Source: Pseudooceanicola onchidii (GTDB lineage: Bacteria > Pseudomonadota > Alphaproteobacteria > Rhodobacterales > Rhodobacteraceae). Taken from it: 64,000 nt of DNA. The translations under genes and the position numbers were made by a program. This document shows positions 26,672-35,734 of this stretch, in pieces. Position 1 is the first letter of the stretch. Each line of letters opens with the position of its first letter. The DNA is taken from assembly GCF_004959925.1 (NCBI RefSeq), contig NZ_SPUW01000003.1, positions 620,001-684,000 of the forward strand, read 5' to 3'. The notes beneath the pieces were generated by a model that had not been told where the DNA came from, did not search any database, and saw nothing but the letters and a program-made list of their open reading frames with translations.

Positions 26672-27067
26672 TCAGGAGCTGAATTCCACCAGATCCCAGA
26701 GCGTGCCGTAGAGGTCCTGAAAGACGGCGACTGTGCCGTAAGGCGCCTCTTTCGGATCGCGCACGAAGGTCACGCCGCGGTCGAGGAAGGCGTTGTAATC
26801 GCGCCAGAAATCGTCCGTCTGAAGAAACAGGAAAACGCGGCCTCCGGCCTGGTTGCCGATGAAGGGCTCCTGCTCCGGCTTCGACGCGCGGGCCAGCAGG
26901 ATCGTCGTGCCGGTGCTGCCCGGCGGGGCGACCAGCACCCATCTCTTGTCCTGCTCGGGCTGGTAGCTGTCTTTGACCAGCGTGAAGCCGAGCGTCCGGG
27001 TGTACCAGGTGATCGCGTCGTCGTAGTCGCGCACGACAAGGGCGATATGGGCGATGGATTGCGGCAT
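26672..27067 (-). CDS. VOC (glyoxalase/bleomycin resistance) family protein
   Basis: A 131-residue single-module VOC protein: IAHIALVVRDYDDAITWYTRTLGF at the N-terminus and TVAVFQDLYGTLWDLVEF at the end, containing the paired beta-alpha-beta-beta-beta units. The conserved metal-side His and Glu are in IAHIALVV and DLVEF. Substrate cannot be told. The start MPQSIAH is where family similarity begins; no good ribosome site is seen, and farther upstream residues are not family-like. Confidence 0.85.
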   Translation of the reverse strand: MPQSIAHIALVVRDYDDAITWYTRTLGFTLVKDSYQPEQDKRWVLVAPPGSTGTTILLARASKPEQEPFIGNQAGGRVFLFLQTDDFWRDYNAFLDRGVTFVRDPKEAPYGTVAVFQDLYGTLWDLVEFSS

Positions 27068-27100
27068 CGGATGGCTTTGCTTTGGGGCGGGGCGGCATGA

Positions 27101-27125
27101 AAAAGGCCACCCGAAGGCGGCCTTT
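27101..27125 (-). terminator. Terminator of the minus-strand VPLPA gene
   Basis: On the plus strand AAAGGCC (27102-27108) and GGCCTTT (27119-27125) form a stem with inner CC/GG pairs and a CGAA loop. On the minus strand it ends in TTTTT. Confidence 0.7.
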
Positions 27126-27149
27126 CCTCGCCGTATCCAGATGTCTGGA

Positions 27150-27809
27150 TCAGGCGGCTTTCTTGCGGCGACGCAGCGCAGCCAGACCACCAAAGCCCAC
27201 GAGGAGCAGAGGCAGGGAGGCCGGAAGCGGCACGGCAGCAGCTTCGTAGTCGACTTCAAGAACCGACGGGTTGCCGTTGGTGGCAACGTAGATCAGTTCG
27301 AAAGGTCCGCCGGCGAAGTCGGGCAGCAAGGTCGTGATTTCGCTTGTCGGCTGAGTGGTGCCGCCAAGACCCGTGATGGACATGCCGTCATCATGGGTGA
27401 TCGCGAAATCACCCGCTGCGACGTTGGCCAGGGTGAACCGGAAGAAAGTGGTCGTCGCGGTGCCCTGGAAGACGTCCGTGTTGCTCAGCAGGGTCGTTGC
27501 GGCGTCCAACAGCCCCGTGCTCCAATCAGCCGACCCGGTGTTCAGGAAGTCTGCCACGTAGGTCGAGCCACTATTGCCGGAACCGATGCGGAAATCGAGG
27601 TCGCCATTGTAGTAACCGGTCCCCTTGACCGCGGAAGCACCCCAGGCTGCCGTGAAAGCCGCAGAGGATGCCGTGGATTCCGCTTCGTCGGCGTTGGTGA
27701 GCTGAACGACCTCGAGTGTGAAGTACGCGTTCATTGTCGCTGCACTTGCCATACCGGCGAAAGTCACCGCCGCTACGGCCGCAGCCAAAAGTGTCTTAAT
27801 TGTCTTCAT
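27150..27809 (-). CDS. Secreted VPLPA-CTERM protein
   Basis: A 219-residue exported protein with a signal peptide (about 1-23, MKTIKTLLAAAVAAVTFAGM, cleavage after ASA) and the sorting tail VPLPASLPLLLVGFGGLAALRRRKK. The mature part is rich in Ala, Thr, Asp and Asn. A GAGAGGAG ribosome site lies six bases before the ATG, and an AT-rich promoter region with TATACT (minus strand, near 27855-27860) precedes it. Function unknown; extracellular or outer surface location is inferred from the tail. Confidence 0.8.
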   Translation of the reverse strand: MKTIKTLLAAAVAAVTFAGMASAATMNAYFTLEVVQLTNADEAESTASSAAFTAAWGASAVKGTGYYNGDLDFRIGSGNSGSTYVADFLNTGSADWSTGLLDAATTLLSNTDVFQGTATTTFFRFTLANVAAGDFAITHDDGMSITGLGGTTQPTSEITTLLPDFAGGPFELIYVATNGNPSVLEVDYEAAAVPLPASLPLLLVGFGGLAALRRRKKAA

Positions 27810-28113
27810 GTTAAACTCCTCTCATAAAGGTAATAATTAACACACGGTTAAAGTATAACTGATTTACCCGCGATTCCGTACTGAAAAATAGGGGTTTGTG
27901 GCATTTTTTGGGCGGCGGGCACCGTCTTGGTGCGGCCTTTCATTTCCGAAACCCAACTTTTTACTGACAGGCTCACGACTTGCGCAGGCAGGACGGTTGC
28001 CGAAACATCAGGCACCTCACTTTTGCCTAGCGTTAACCGGAAAGGGGATTCACAGCGCAAACCACCTGTGCCATGATGCCTGCACCGCCCGAAAGAGGCG
28101 GAGTGAGGTCATC
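27810..28113. other. Divergent intergenic region
   Basis: 304 bases between the VPLPA gene (minus) and divIC (plus). The left part is AT-rich and holds the TATACT box of the VPLPA gene; the right part holds the divIC promoter at 28049-28077. No coding region is supported. Confidence 0.6.
28049..28077 (+). promoter_or_regulatory. Probable promoter of divIC
   Basis: TTCACA (28049-28054), 17 bases, CATGAT (28072-28077). The predicted start at about 28084 gives a 30-base leader to the ATG at 28114. Confidence 0.45.
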
Positions 28114-28413
28114 ATGAGCAACGTGGGTAAGCCCGCCTTTACCGGGCTGGTCTATTTCGCAGGCGTCTTCTGTGTGGGTCTGTATTTCACCTTCTCGGCC
28201 GTTCAGGGCGAGATGGGTCTGTTCCGTCGCGCCGAGATCGCCGCGGATCGCGATGCGCTGGCGCAGCAGCTCAAGGTGCTCGAGGCCGAGGTCGCCGAGA
28301 TGGAGAACATGACGCGGCGGCTGTCGGATGACTTCCTTGACCTCGATCTTCTGGACCAGCAGGCGCGGGATGTGCTGGGCGTCATGCGGTCGGACGAGAT
28401 GGTCATTCGCTGA
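28114..28413 (+). CDS. FtsB/DivIC-type septum formation initiator
   Basis: A 99-residue bitopic membrane protein: membrane helix at about 10-28 (LVYFAGVFCVGLYFTFSAVQG) then a coiled coil (about 38-72, DRDALAQQLKVLEAEVAEMENM) and the short C-terminus LDLDLLDQQARDVLGV. This is the FtsB/DivIC family, which links the divisome to septal wall synthesis. Its place before the pdh operon is common in Rhodobacterales. The ATG at 28114 follows GAGTGAGG; upstream in-frame codons are not family-like. Confidence 0.88.
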   Translation: MSNVGKPAFTGLVYFAGVFCVGLYFTFSAVQGEMGLFRRAEIAADRDALAQQLKVLEAEVAEMENMTRRLSDDFLDLDLLDQQARDVLGVMRSDEMVIR

Positions 28414-28447
28414 AACGCGCTGGATAGGCTTCAAGGCTGTCGATCCC

Positions 28448-28474
28448 AGGGGCGTCCTGACCGGGCGCCTTTTT
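28448..28474 (+). terminator. Terminator after divIC
   Basis: AGGGGCG (28448-28454) pairs with CGCCTTT (28466-28472) including two wobble pairs, followed by T residues. Confidence 0.6.
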
Positions 28475-28575
28475 GCATATCCTGATTGTATCTTCCGCCT
28501 GGTCCGGCATCGGGGCCCGCGTGCGGAACGTGACGTCAAATTCACTCTCGCATGATCGCGTGAAATGCGATAAGA

Positions 28576-28597
28576 GATAGTTCAACGTTAAACTATC
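28576..28597. promoter_or_regulatory. 22-bp palindromic operator candidate before pdhA
   Basis: A near-perfect palindrome: GATAGTT (28576-28582) and AACTATC (28591-28597) flank a centre CAACGTTA, so 20 of 22 positions are symmetric. It lies five bases before the pdhA ribosome site. The regulator is unknown; a dimeric helix-turn-helix repressor is the simple reading. Confidence 0.6.
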
Positions 28598-28615
28598 GCA
28601 CGGGAGGAGGCCCAG

Positions 28616-29653
28616 ATGGCGACCCGCAAATCCAGTGCCGCGGCAAAGAGCAATGTCTCGGCGGATGAGTTGAAGTCCTACTATCGTGACATGCTGCTGA
28701 TCCGGCGCTTCGAAGAGAAGGCCGGCCAGCTTTACGGCATGGGCCTGATCGGCGGTTTCTGTCACCTTTACATCGGCCAGGAAGCCGTCGTCGTGGGTCT
28801 TGAGGCCGCGGCGGAAGAGGGCGACAAGCGCGTCACCTCCTATCGCGATCACGGCCATATGCTGGCCTGCGGCATGGACCCCGACGGGGTGATGGCCGAA
28901 CTGACCGGACGCATCGGCGGCTATTCCAAGGGGAAGGGCGGGTCGATGCACATGTTCTCGAAAGAGAAGCATTTCTACGGCGGTCACGGCATCGTCGGCG
29001 CGCAGGTGCCGCTTGGGGCCGGGCTGGCCTTTGCCGACCGGTATCTTGAGAACGGCCGCGTGACCTTCACCTATTTCGGCGACGGCGCGGCAAACCAGGG
29101 CCAGGTCTACGAGACCTTCAACATGGCCGCCCTGTGGAAGCTGCCGGTGGTCTTCGTGATCGAGAACAACCAGTACGCCATGGGCACGTCGCAGCAGCGC
29201 TCGACCTCGTCGCCCGACATCTACAAGCGCGGGGAAAGCTTCGGCATCCCCGGCGAAATGGTCGACGGAATGGACGTTCTGGCCGTGAAGGCCGCGGGCG
29301 AGACCGCCGTGGCACACTGCCGGTCGGGCAAGGGGCCCTATATTCTTGAGATCAAGACCTACCGCTATCGCGGGCATTCGATGTCGGACCCGGCGAAATA
29401 CCGGACCCGCGAGGAAGTGCAGAAGATGCGCGAAGAGCGTGACGCGATCGAACGTGTCCGCACGATGCTTCTGGACGGTGGCCATGCCTCGGAAGATGAC
29501 CTGAAGGCCATCGACAAGGAGATCAAGGACATCGTCAACAAGTCGGCTGAATTCGCCAAGGACAGCCCCGAGCCGCCGCTGGAAGAGCTTTGGACCGACA
29601 TCTACGCCGATGAAGTGCCGCAGGACGGTGCCAATGTGACCGAGGAGGCCTGA
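28616..29653 (+). CDS. pdhA: Pyruvate dehydrogenase E1 component, alpha subunit
   Basis: A 345-residue thiamine diphosphate enzyme subunit that decarboxylates pyruvate. LIRRFEEKAGQLYGMGLIGG at the N-terminus, the TPP-magnesium motif FGDGAANQGQVYETFN, and the phosphorylation-loop-like YRYRGHSMSDPAKYR are all present. The ribosome site GGAGGAGG is very strong. It begins an operon with a VOC gene, pdhB and pdhC. A palindromic operator candidate lies just upstream. Confidence 0.97.
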   Translation: MATRKSSAAAKSNVSADELKSYYRDMLLIRRFEEKAGQLYGMGLIGGFCHLYIGQEAVVVGLEAAAEEGDKRVTSYRDHGHMLACGMDPDGVMAELTGRIGGYSKGKGGSMHMFSKEKHFYGGHGIVGAQVPLGAGLAFADRYLENGRVTFTYFGDGAANQGQVYETFNMAALWKLPVVFVIENNQYAMGTSQQRSTSSPDIYKRGESFGIPGEMVDGMDVLAVKAAGETAVAHCRSGKGPYILEIKTYRYRGHSMSDPAKYRTREEVQKMREERDAIERVRTMLLDGGHASEDDLKAIDKEIKDIVNKSAEFAKDSPEPPLEELWTDIYADEVPQDGANVTEEA

Positions 29654-29654
29654 G

Positions 29655-30041
29655 GTGCCTCACTTCGAGATACATGTGACCGACAGCGCCCGCGCGCAAG
29701 CCTTCTACAAGGGTCTGTTCGACTGGTCCTTCACCCCCATGCCGGGCGGTGAGGAGATCGGCTATGCGCTGATCGACGGCGCCGAGATCGGCATGGGCAA
29801 GGGCATGACCGGCGGCATGATGCTGCGGACCGGCCCCGCGCCCGAAGCCGGATCGCCCGTGCGCGGCGGCACCATGACCTTCGAGGTCGCGGACTGTGAC
29901 AAGACCTATGCCTGGGCGCTGGACAACGGCGGTGCCGAGGCGTTGCCGCCGATGGATTATCCCGGCGTGGGCCGCTGTGCCTATGTCGAGGATGGGGAAG
30001 GAAATATCGTGGGGATGATCACCCCGCTGGAGGAGGCCTGA
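29655..30041 (+). CDS. VOC family protein inside the pdh operon
   Basis: A 128-residue single-domain VOC protein starting with GTG two bases after the pdhA stop; GAGGAGG at the end of pdhA serves as ribosome site. The sequence starts [22 protein letters not shown] and ends [17 protein letters not shown], typical of the CFP30.5-like VOC subgroup. Its stop is followed after one base by the pdhB start. Why it sits between the two E1 subunits is not known; tight coupling suggests a link with pyruvate dehydrogenase expression. Confidence 0.85.
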   Translation: MPHFEIHVTDSARAQAFYKGLFDWSFTPMPGGEEIGYALIDGAEIGMGKGMTGGMMLRTGPAPEAGSPVRGGTMTFEVADCDKTYAWALDNGGAEALPPMDYPGVGRCAYVEDGEGNIVGMITPLEEA

Positions 30042-30042
30042 G

Positions 30043-31419
30043 ATGCCGACAGAAGTACTGATGCCCGCGCTGTCCCCCACGATGGAGGAGGGCACGCTTG
30101 CGAAATGGCTGGTGAAGGAAGGGGACACCGTGTCCTCGGGCGACATCATTGCCGAGATCGAAACCGACAAGGCCACCATGGAATTCGAGGCCGTCGATGA
30201 AGGCGTCATCGGCAAGATCCTCGTGGCCGAGGGGTCGGAAGGGGTGAAGGTCAACACGCCGATCGCCGTGATGCTGGAAGAGGGCGAGAGCGCGGACGAC
30301 ATCGGCGAGGCCCCGGCGCCCAAGGCCGAAGCGTCGGCCGAGGCCGCACCCGCCGCAGAGGCCAAGGCCCCGGCGCAGGCGAAGGCCCCCGAGGCGCCCA
30401 GGCCCGACCAGAGCCCGGACTGGCCCGAAGGCACCGAGATGAAGACCCAGACCGTGCGCGAGGCGCTTCGGGATGCCATGGCCGAAGAGATGCGGATCGA
30501 CCCGACGGTCTTTGTCATGGGCGAGGAAGTGGCCGAGTACCAGGGCGCCTACAAGGTGACCCAGGGCCTGCTGGACGAGTTCGGATCCAAGCGCGTCATC
30601 GACACGCCGATCACCGAACACGGCTTTGCGGGCATCGGGGTCGGTGCGGCCTTTGGCGGGCTGAAGCCGATCGTCGAATTCATGACCTTCAACTTCGCCA
30701 TGCAGGCGATCGACCACATCATCAACTCGGCCGCCAAGACGCTGTACATGTCCGGTGGCCAGATGGGCGCGCCCATGGTCTTCCGGGGCCCGAACGGTGC
30801 CGCGGCCCGCGTGGCGGCGCAGCACAGCCAGGACTACGGTGCCTGGTACGCGCATATCCCCGGCCTGAAGGTCGTGCAGCCCTATTCAGCGGCCGATGCC
30901 AAGGGCCTGCTGAAACAGGCGATCCGCGATCCGAACCCGGTGATCTTCCTGGAAAACGAGATCCTGTACGGCAAGTCCTTCGACGTGCCGGTGATGAAGG
31001 ATTTCACCATTCCCTTCGGCAAGGCCAAGGTCTGGCGCGAAGGCGAGGACGTGACCATCGTCAGCTGGGGCATCGGCATGACCTATGCGCTGGAGGCGGC
31101 GGACAAGCTGGCCGAGGAAGGCATCAGCGCCGAGGTCATCGACCTGCGGACCTTGCGCCCGATCGACTATGACACGGTGATCGCGTCGGTGATGAAGACC
31201 AACCGCTGCGTCACGGTCGAAGAGGGCTTCCCGGTCGCCTCGATCGGCAACCACCTGTCGGCCTACATCATGCAGAACGCCTTTGATTACCTGGATGCCC
31301 CGGTGATCAACTGCACCGGCAAGGACGTGCCCATGCCCTATGCGGCGAACCTGGAAAAGCTGGCCCTGACGACCACCGCCGAGGTGATCGAGGCGGTCAA
31401 GCAAGTGACCTATCGGTAA
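30043..31419 (+). CDS. pdhB: Pyruvate dehydrogenase E1 component, beta subunit with lipoyl domain
   Basis: A 458-residue E1 beta subunit. Residues 1-80 are a lipoyl domain with Lys43 in ETDKATMEF; an Ala/Pro-rich linker follows (about 88-128); then the E1-beta TPP-binding and transketolase C-terminal domains ([55 protein letters not shown]). A lipoyl domain on E1-beta is a known alphaproteobacterial feature. The domain is nearly identical to that of pdhC downstream. Confidence 0.97.
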   Translation: MPTEVLMPALSPTMEEGTLAKWLVKEGDTVSSGDIIAEIETDKATMEFEAVDEGVIGKILVAEGSEGVKVNTPIAVMLEEGESADDIGEAPAPKAEASAEAAPAAEAKAPAQAKAPEAPRPDQSPDWPEGTEMKTQTVREALRDAMAEEMRIDPTVFVMGEEVAEYQGAYKVTQGLLDEFGSKRVIDTPITEHGFAGIGVGAAFGGLKPIVEFMTFNFAMQAIDHIINSAAKTLYMSGGQMGAPMVFRGPNGAAARVAAQHSQDYGAWYAHIPGLKVVQPYSAADAKGLLKQAIRDPNPVIFLENEILYGKSFDVPVMKDFTIPFGKAKVWREGEDVTIVSWGIGMTYALEAADKLAEEGISAEVIDLRTLRPIDYDTVIASVMKTNRCVTVEEGFPVASIGNHLSAYIMQNAFDYLDAPVINCTGKDVPMPYAANLEKLALTTTAEVIEAVKQVTYR

Positions 31420-31431
31420 GGGGGAGTAGCG

Positions 31432-32766
31432 ATGCCAACGGAAATCCTGATGCCCGCGCTGTCCCCCACGATGGAGGAAGGCACGCTGGCAAAGTGGCTG
31501 GTCAAGGAAGGGGACACCGTGTCCTCGGGTGACCTGCTGGCCGAGATCGAGACCGACAAGGCGACGATGGAATTCGAAGCCGTGGACGAGGGCGTGATCG
31601 GCAAGATCCTCGTCCCCGAGGGGTCGGAAGGGGTGAAGGTCAATTCGCCCATTGCGGTCCTGCTTGAAGAGGGCGAGTCCGCCGATGACATAGGGTCGTC
31701 CGATGCCACACCTGCGGCGGCGTCCAAGCCCGCGGCCGAGGCGCCCAAGGCCGACGCGGGCAAGTCCGACGCGGGCAAGGCCCCGGCGGCGGACACCGCT
31801 GCCGCGCCCGCAGCACCGAAGAAGGACGGAGAGCGCATCTTCGCCTCGCCGCTGGCCCGCCGGATCGCGGCGCAGAAGGGGATCGACCTGACGTCGCTGA
31901 CGGGATCCGGCCCGCACGGGCGGATCGTGAAGGCGGATGTCGAGGGCGCGAAACCCTCGGCAGCGTCGGCCAAGTCCGACGCGCCTGCCGCGGCGCCTGC
32001 GGCGGCCAAGGCCGATGCGGCGGTGATGCCTGCGGGGCCGTCGACGGAAACCGTGCTCAAGATGTACGGCGATCGGGACTTCGAAGAGGTCAAGCTGGAC
32101 GGGATGCGCAAGACCATCGCGGCCCGCCTGACCGAAGCCAAACAGACCATCCCGCATTTCTACCTGCGCCGCGACATCAAGCTGGACGCGCTTATGGCGT
32201 TCCGGGGTCAGCTGAACAAGCAGCTGGAAAGCCGGGGCGTGAAGCTGTCGGTCAACGACTTCATCATCAAGGCCTGCGCGCTGGCACTGCAGCAGGTGCC
32301 CAATGCCAATGCCGTCTGGGCCGGCGATCGGATCCTCAAGCTGAAACCGTCCGACGTGGCGGTGGCCGTGGCGATCGAGGGCGGGCTCTTCACGCCCGTG
32401 CTGAAGGACGCGCACCAGAAATCGCTGTCGGCCCTGTCGTCCGAGATGAAGGACCTGGCCGGCCGTGCGCGCGACAAGAAGCTGGCGCCGCATGAGTACC
32501 AGGGCGGGTCCTTCGCGATTTCCAACCTCGGCATGTTCGGCATCGACAATTTCGACGCGGTCATCAACCCGCCGCATGGTGCGATCCTCGCGGTCGGCGC
32601 GGGCGTGAAGAAGCCGGTCGTCGGTGCGGATGGCCAGGTCGAAGTGGCGACGGTCATGTCCGTGACCCTGTCGGTCGATCACCGGGTCATCGACGGCGCG
32701 CTTGGGGCGGAATTGCTGCAGGCGATCGTGGACGGGTTGGAAAACCCGATGGCGATGCTGGCCTGA
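31432..32766 (+). CDS. pdhC: Dihydrolipoamide acetyltransferase, E2 of pyruvate dehydrogenase
   Basis: A 444-residue E2 subunit. One lipoyl domain (1-80, Lys43), an Ala/Pro linker, the peripheral-subunit-binding domain (about 140-177, [20 protein letters not shown]), a second linker, and the catalytic core with His417 and Asp421 in [12 protein letters not shown]. It transfers the acetyl group to CoA and forms the complex core. It starts 12 bases after pdhB with GGGGGAG as ribosome site. E3 is not in the window. Confidence 0.97.
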   Translation: MPTEILMPALSPTMEEGTLAKWLVKEGDTVSSGDLLAEIETDKATMEFEAVDEGVIGKILVPEGSEGVKVNSPIAVLLEEGESADDIGSSDATPAAASKPAAEAPKADAGKSDAGKAPAADTAAAPAAPKKDGERIFASPLARRIAAQKGIDLTSLTGSGPHGRIVKADVEGAKPSAASAKSDAPAAAPAAAKADAAVMPAGPSTETVLKMYGDRDFEEVKLDGMRKTIAARLTEAKQTIPHFYLRRDIKLDALMAFRGQLNKQLESRGVKLSVNDFIIKACALALQQVPNANAVWAGDRILKLKPSDVAVAVAIEGGLFTPVLKDAHQKSLSALSSEMKDLAGRARDKKLAPHEYQGGSFAISNLGMFGIDNFDAVINPPHGAILAVGAGVKKPVVGADGQVEVATVMSVTLSVDHRVIDGALGAELLQAIVDGLENPMAMLA

Positions 32767-32785
32767 TCCTTTCGGGTTCAAGATA

Positions 32786-32822
32786 AAGAACGCCCGGTCT
32801 GTTTGGCCGGGCGTTCTTGTTT
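32786..32822 (+). terminator. Terminator of the pdh operon
   Basis: AAGAACGCCCGG (32786-32797) pairs perfectly with CCGGGCGTTCTT (32807-32818), a 12-bp stem, followed by GTTT. Confidence 0.9.
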
Positions 32823-32858
32823 GCGAGGCAGGTGTGCGGCGGCGCAAGCGGCGCGCGC

Positions 32859-32914
32859 CGGAGGGCGCTGCCCTCCGGACCTCCCGAGGTATTTGGGACC
32901 AGAAGAAGGAGGGC
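32859..32914 (+). repeat. Intergenic hairpin element, copy B
   Basis: Head CGGAGGGCGCTGCCCTCCG, tail CTCCCGAGGTATTTGGGACC then AGAAGAAGGAGG. It lies between the pdh terminator and the end of the convergent DUF4174 gene. Confidence 0.8.
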
Positions 32915-32917
32915 GGG

Positions 32918-33346
32918 TCAGTCCTGCATCTCGCGCTGGCGCATCGGCATGCGGTCGATGGTGGCAAAGATCTCTTCGGGCTGGATGACCTGGTCCGAGC
33001 GCAGTTTGACCCCGCCGTCCTTGCCGACCAGCAGCATGGTGAAGCCGTCGATATCCAACGCGTCGCGCAACTGGCCTTGACCGGGCGTGGCGTCGGTGAG
33101 GACGACAATCTGGCGATCCACAAGCTCGGCCTCGGCCAGGCGGAGCGCGGCGAGGGCCTGCTGGTACTGCGGGTCGTCCTGGCCGGGGGCGAAGATCAGA
33201 ACGGGGCGGTCAGACCAGCGGAAATCGCCCAGGTCGGATCGGTCGGGGGCAAGGGTGCGGAAGGTGCTGCCGGTGGTCGGCTGGGTCGCCTGCGCGGCGG
33301 CGGGCAGCATCAGGGCGGTCAGGGCGGCGAGGGTCAGTCTGGTCAT
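32918..33346 (-). CDS. Exported DUF4174 protein
   Basis: A 142-residue protein with a signal peptide (about 1-20, ending AAAQA). The rest fits DUF4174, a thioredoxin-fold-like family: FRWSDRPVLIFAPGQDDPQYQQAL, RQIVVLTD, FTMLLVGKDGGVKLRSDQVI. It has no CXXC motif, so redox activity is unlikely. Start MTRLTLAAL is preceded by GGAGC. Function unknown; periplasmic location inferred. Confidence 0.8.
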   Translation of the reverse strand: MTRLTLAALTALMLPAAAQATQPTTGSTFRTLAPDRSDLGDFRWSDRPVLIFAPGQDDPQYQQALAALRLAEAELVDRQIVVLTDATPGQGQLRDALDIDGFTMLLVGKDGGVKLRSDQVIQPEEIFATIDRMPMRQREMQD

Positions 33347-33474
33347 GTCGGCTCCGGTCTGGGGTGCCCGTTCAACGTGGGGCCTGCGTCCGGGGTTCGG
33401 CCTGTCACGCCATGGTGAAGCGGCCCGCGGCATGGGCAGCATTGCCTAGAGAGGCGAAGTTGTCTTGCGCCGAG

Positions 33475-33491
33475 GTTTTCAGTCTGAAAAC
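33475..33491. promoter_or_regulatory. 17-bp palindrome upstream of the large surface protein gene
   Basis: GTTTTCAGTCTGAAAAC is symmetric around one central T (8-bp arms, no usable RNA loop), so a DNA-binding site is more likely than a hairpin. It lies 68 bases before the ATG at 33560. Confidence 0.5.
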
Positions 33492-33559
33492 ATACCGTCA
33501 TATTTGCGTACCTTTTTTCGTTCTTTCGGTTTTTCACTCACGATCATTTGGAGCACCTC

Positions 33560-35332
33560 ATGCGTTCCCTCACGACTTCTGTATTGTCCCTGGGCCTTGC
33601 CCTTCCTCTTTCGCTGACAACCTCGCCTGCGATGGCGCAATGCGTCCAGACCGGCTCCAATGTGTCCTGTACGGGCACTGACAATAACGGGTTTGGCGAT
33701 GGCTCGGCCCTTACCGATGGACTGACCATCACGGTCAGCGGCACTGGGGAGGTCACTGACGCGGCGGCCTCTGCCTCTGGTCCGGTCTTCGACCTTAGGG
33801 ACGATGTGAGTCTGTCCTTCGCAAGCGGCACGCTGGTCCGGTCCAACAAGCCCGGCAATCACCTGATCAGTGCCGGGAACACCCTCGATTTCTCGAACAG
33901 CAGCAGCAACACCCGGACCTCGGGCGTTGCGGCAAAGGGGGTGGTTGCCGGAGACGTCGCCACGATCAGGAACACCGGATCGTTCGGGACGACCGGCGCC
34001 AGCAGCACGCTGTTCGACCTTGGGGTCGGGGCCTCCGTGACGAACTTTGTCGGCGGCACGTTGGAGACCACCGGCGCGGCCGCGCGGGGGATCGTGTCAG
34101 GTTCGGGTCTGACCCTGTCGAATGCAGGCCGCTTCAGAACCACCGGGGTCGTTTCGACGCTTGTCAAAACCGGCGACAATTATGACATCACCAACAGCGG
34201 CACGATGAGCACCCTGAACGACAATGCCAACGTCGTTGAAGCCCTGACCGGCAGCGGGATCATCCGGAACGAGACCGGTGGTACGATCAAGTCTGATGGC
34301 AATGATGCCTCTGCTCTCTACCTTCGGGAGGGGGGCGTGAAGAACGCGGTCGGCGCCGAGATCCTGGCCACCGGGGCTGACTCCGACGGGATCCAGGGGA
34401 TCGACGCGGTCGAGGTTCACAACGAAGGCACGATCAAGGGGACGGGCGGCGATGCGGATGGCATTGATGTCGGCGATTTCTCAGAGGTCGAGAACCTGGG
34501 CACGATCGTCGGCACCGCGGCCGGTATCAGGGCCGAAGATGACGTGCTGATCACCAACTCCGGCAGCGGCATCATCCGTGCGCAGGGCGACGGGCTGCTC
34601 GTCGATCGTGACGCCAAGATCTACAATGCCGGGACGATCCACAGCATGGGGGGCTACGGCACCATGCCGAACGATGGTGTCGACATGAAAGGCGGGCTTC
34701 TGACCAACGAGACGGGGGCGCAGATCTGGTCGACCACGGCGGCTGGTGTGCGTGCCGACAACGAAGCAGGCACCGTCGAAATCCGCAACCGGGGCGTGAT
34801 CGAAGGTGTCACGGGCATCGCCGCGCGCCCGGTGAGCGGTGGCGTCACGATCCACAACTACGGCACCATCCAGGGCACCGGTGGCCTGTTCCTTGACCTG
34901 GGCAACGGCAACGATGTCTTTACCCAGTATGCCGGCGCGAACCTGATCGGCGCGGCCAGCTTTGGCCGGGGCGATGACACCATGACCCTGGACGGGATCC
35001 ACACCGGGGCGCTGGCGGGCAATGCGGTGCTGGATGGCGGCGACGGGTTCGACACCTTCACCTTCTCGTTCTACGCCATCGCCGACCTGGTGGGGCTGAG
35101 CTTTGACAACAACATCTGGGACTTTTCGTTCGACAACGGCAACCAGAGCCTGACCGCGCGGCTGACCGACTGGGAGGATTTCTGGATCGGCGGGCAGAGC
35201 TATTCGAACCTTGAGCTGGAAAGCTTCCTGCCCGGCGATCCCGGCACGCCCGCCGTGCCGCTGCCGGCGGGGCTGGTGCTGATGCTGTCGGGGCTGGGTG
35301 GCCTGGGCGTGATGCGTCGGCTGCGGCGGTGA
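33560..35332 (+). CDS. Large repetitive surface protein with VPLPA-CTERM tail
   Basis: A 590-residue exported protein. Signal peptide about 1-27 (ending AMA), then a long ladder of short repeats built on N-[TSEAR]-G-T-[IM]: INNTGS-like, NSGTMST, NEGTIKGTGG, NLGTIVGTA, NAGTIHSMGG, NRGVIEGVTG, NYGTIQGTGG. Such ladders usually fold as a right-handed beta-helix, as in autotransporter passengers. A domain of about 100 residues follows, then VPLPAGLVLMLSGLGGLG and RRLRR. There is no autotransporter barrel; the sorting tail replaces it. The ATG at 33560 follows GGAG. Confidence 0.8.
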   Translation: MRSLTTSVLSLGLALPLSLTTSPAMAQCVQTGSNVSCTGTDNNGFGDGSALTDGLTITVSGTGEVTDAAASASGPVFDLRDDVSLSFASGTLVRSNKPGNHLISAGNTLDFSNSSSNTRTSGVAAKGVVAGDVATIRNTGSFGTTGASSTLFDLGVGASVTNFVGGTLETTGAAARGIVSGSGLTLSNAGRFRTTGVVSTLVKTGDNYDITNSGTMSTLNDNANVVEALTGSGIIRNETGGTIKSDGNDASALYLREGGVKNAVGAEILATGADSDGIQGIDAVEVHNEGTIKGTGGDADGIDVGDFSEVENLGTIVGTAAGIRAEDDVLITNSGSGIIRAQGDGLLVDRDAKIYNAGTIHSMGGYGTMPNDGVDMKGGLLTNETGAQIWSTTAAGVRADNEAGTVEIRNRGVIEGVTGIAARPVSGGVTIHNYGTIQGTGGLFLDLGNGNDVFTQYAGANLIGAASFGRGDDTMTLDGIHTGALAGNAVLDGGDGFDTFTFSFYAIADLVGLSFDNNIWDFSFDNGNQSLTARLTDWEDFWIGGQSYSNLELESFLPGDPGTPAVPLPAGLVLMLSGLGGLGVMRRLRR

Positions 35333-35734
35333 TTGACCGGCGTTTCAGGTGAAAGACCCCGACGCGACCGCGCGTCGGGTTTTGTGGGGGGCGCAGTGTT
35401 CGGCATCGCGGCCGGATCCGTGTTGCGGTGACACGACGGGACCTGTGGTCGAGGTGGCGGAGGTCGCATTGTTACGACCGGCAGCAACTTCAGGCCACGA
35501 ATAGCTCGGATTTTCCCGTTTTGAGATAGTGGATTGTTCGCAATGACAATCAGGGCGGTTGCGGCGGTCAATTTTCCAGGCAACTTGTTTAACTTGAAGG
35601 GTTTTGCAAGTTGACTTCGGGCTCAGGGTTGCGCCTTCTAGATCAGTTTTGGTCTGTTGGCCGCCGCGCCGACGTTTTCACGAAATGACATTGGTCCGAT
35701 GTGGGGACCGACCTGAAGAATTGGGGACAAAGAC
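35333..35734. other. Intergenic region between two VPLPA genes
   Basis: 402 bases. The left end holds the terminator at 35358-35383. The rest is less GC-rich than the genes, with several AT-rich stretches (35500-35620) that may hold the next gene's promoter, but no clear -35/-10 pair with good spacing. No tRNA, RNA gene or coding region is recognised. Confidence 0.5.
35358..35383 (+). terminator. Terminator of the large surface protein gene
   Basis: CCCGACGCG (35358-35366) pairs perfectly with CGCGTCGGG (35371-35379) around an ACCG loop, followed by TTTT. Confidence 0.85.
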
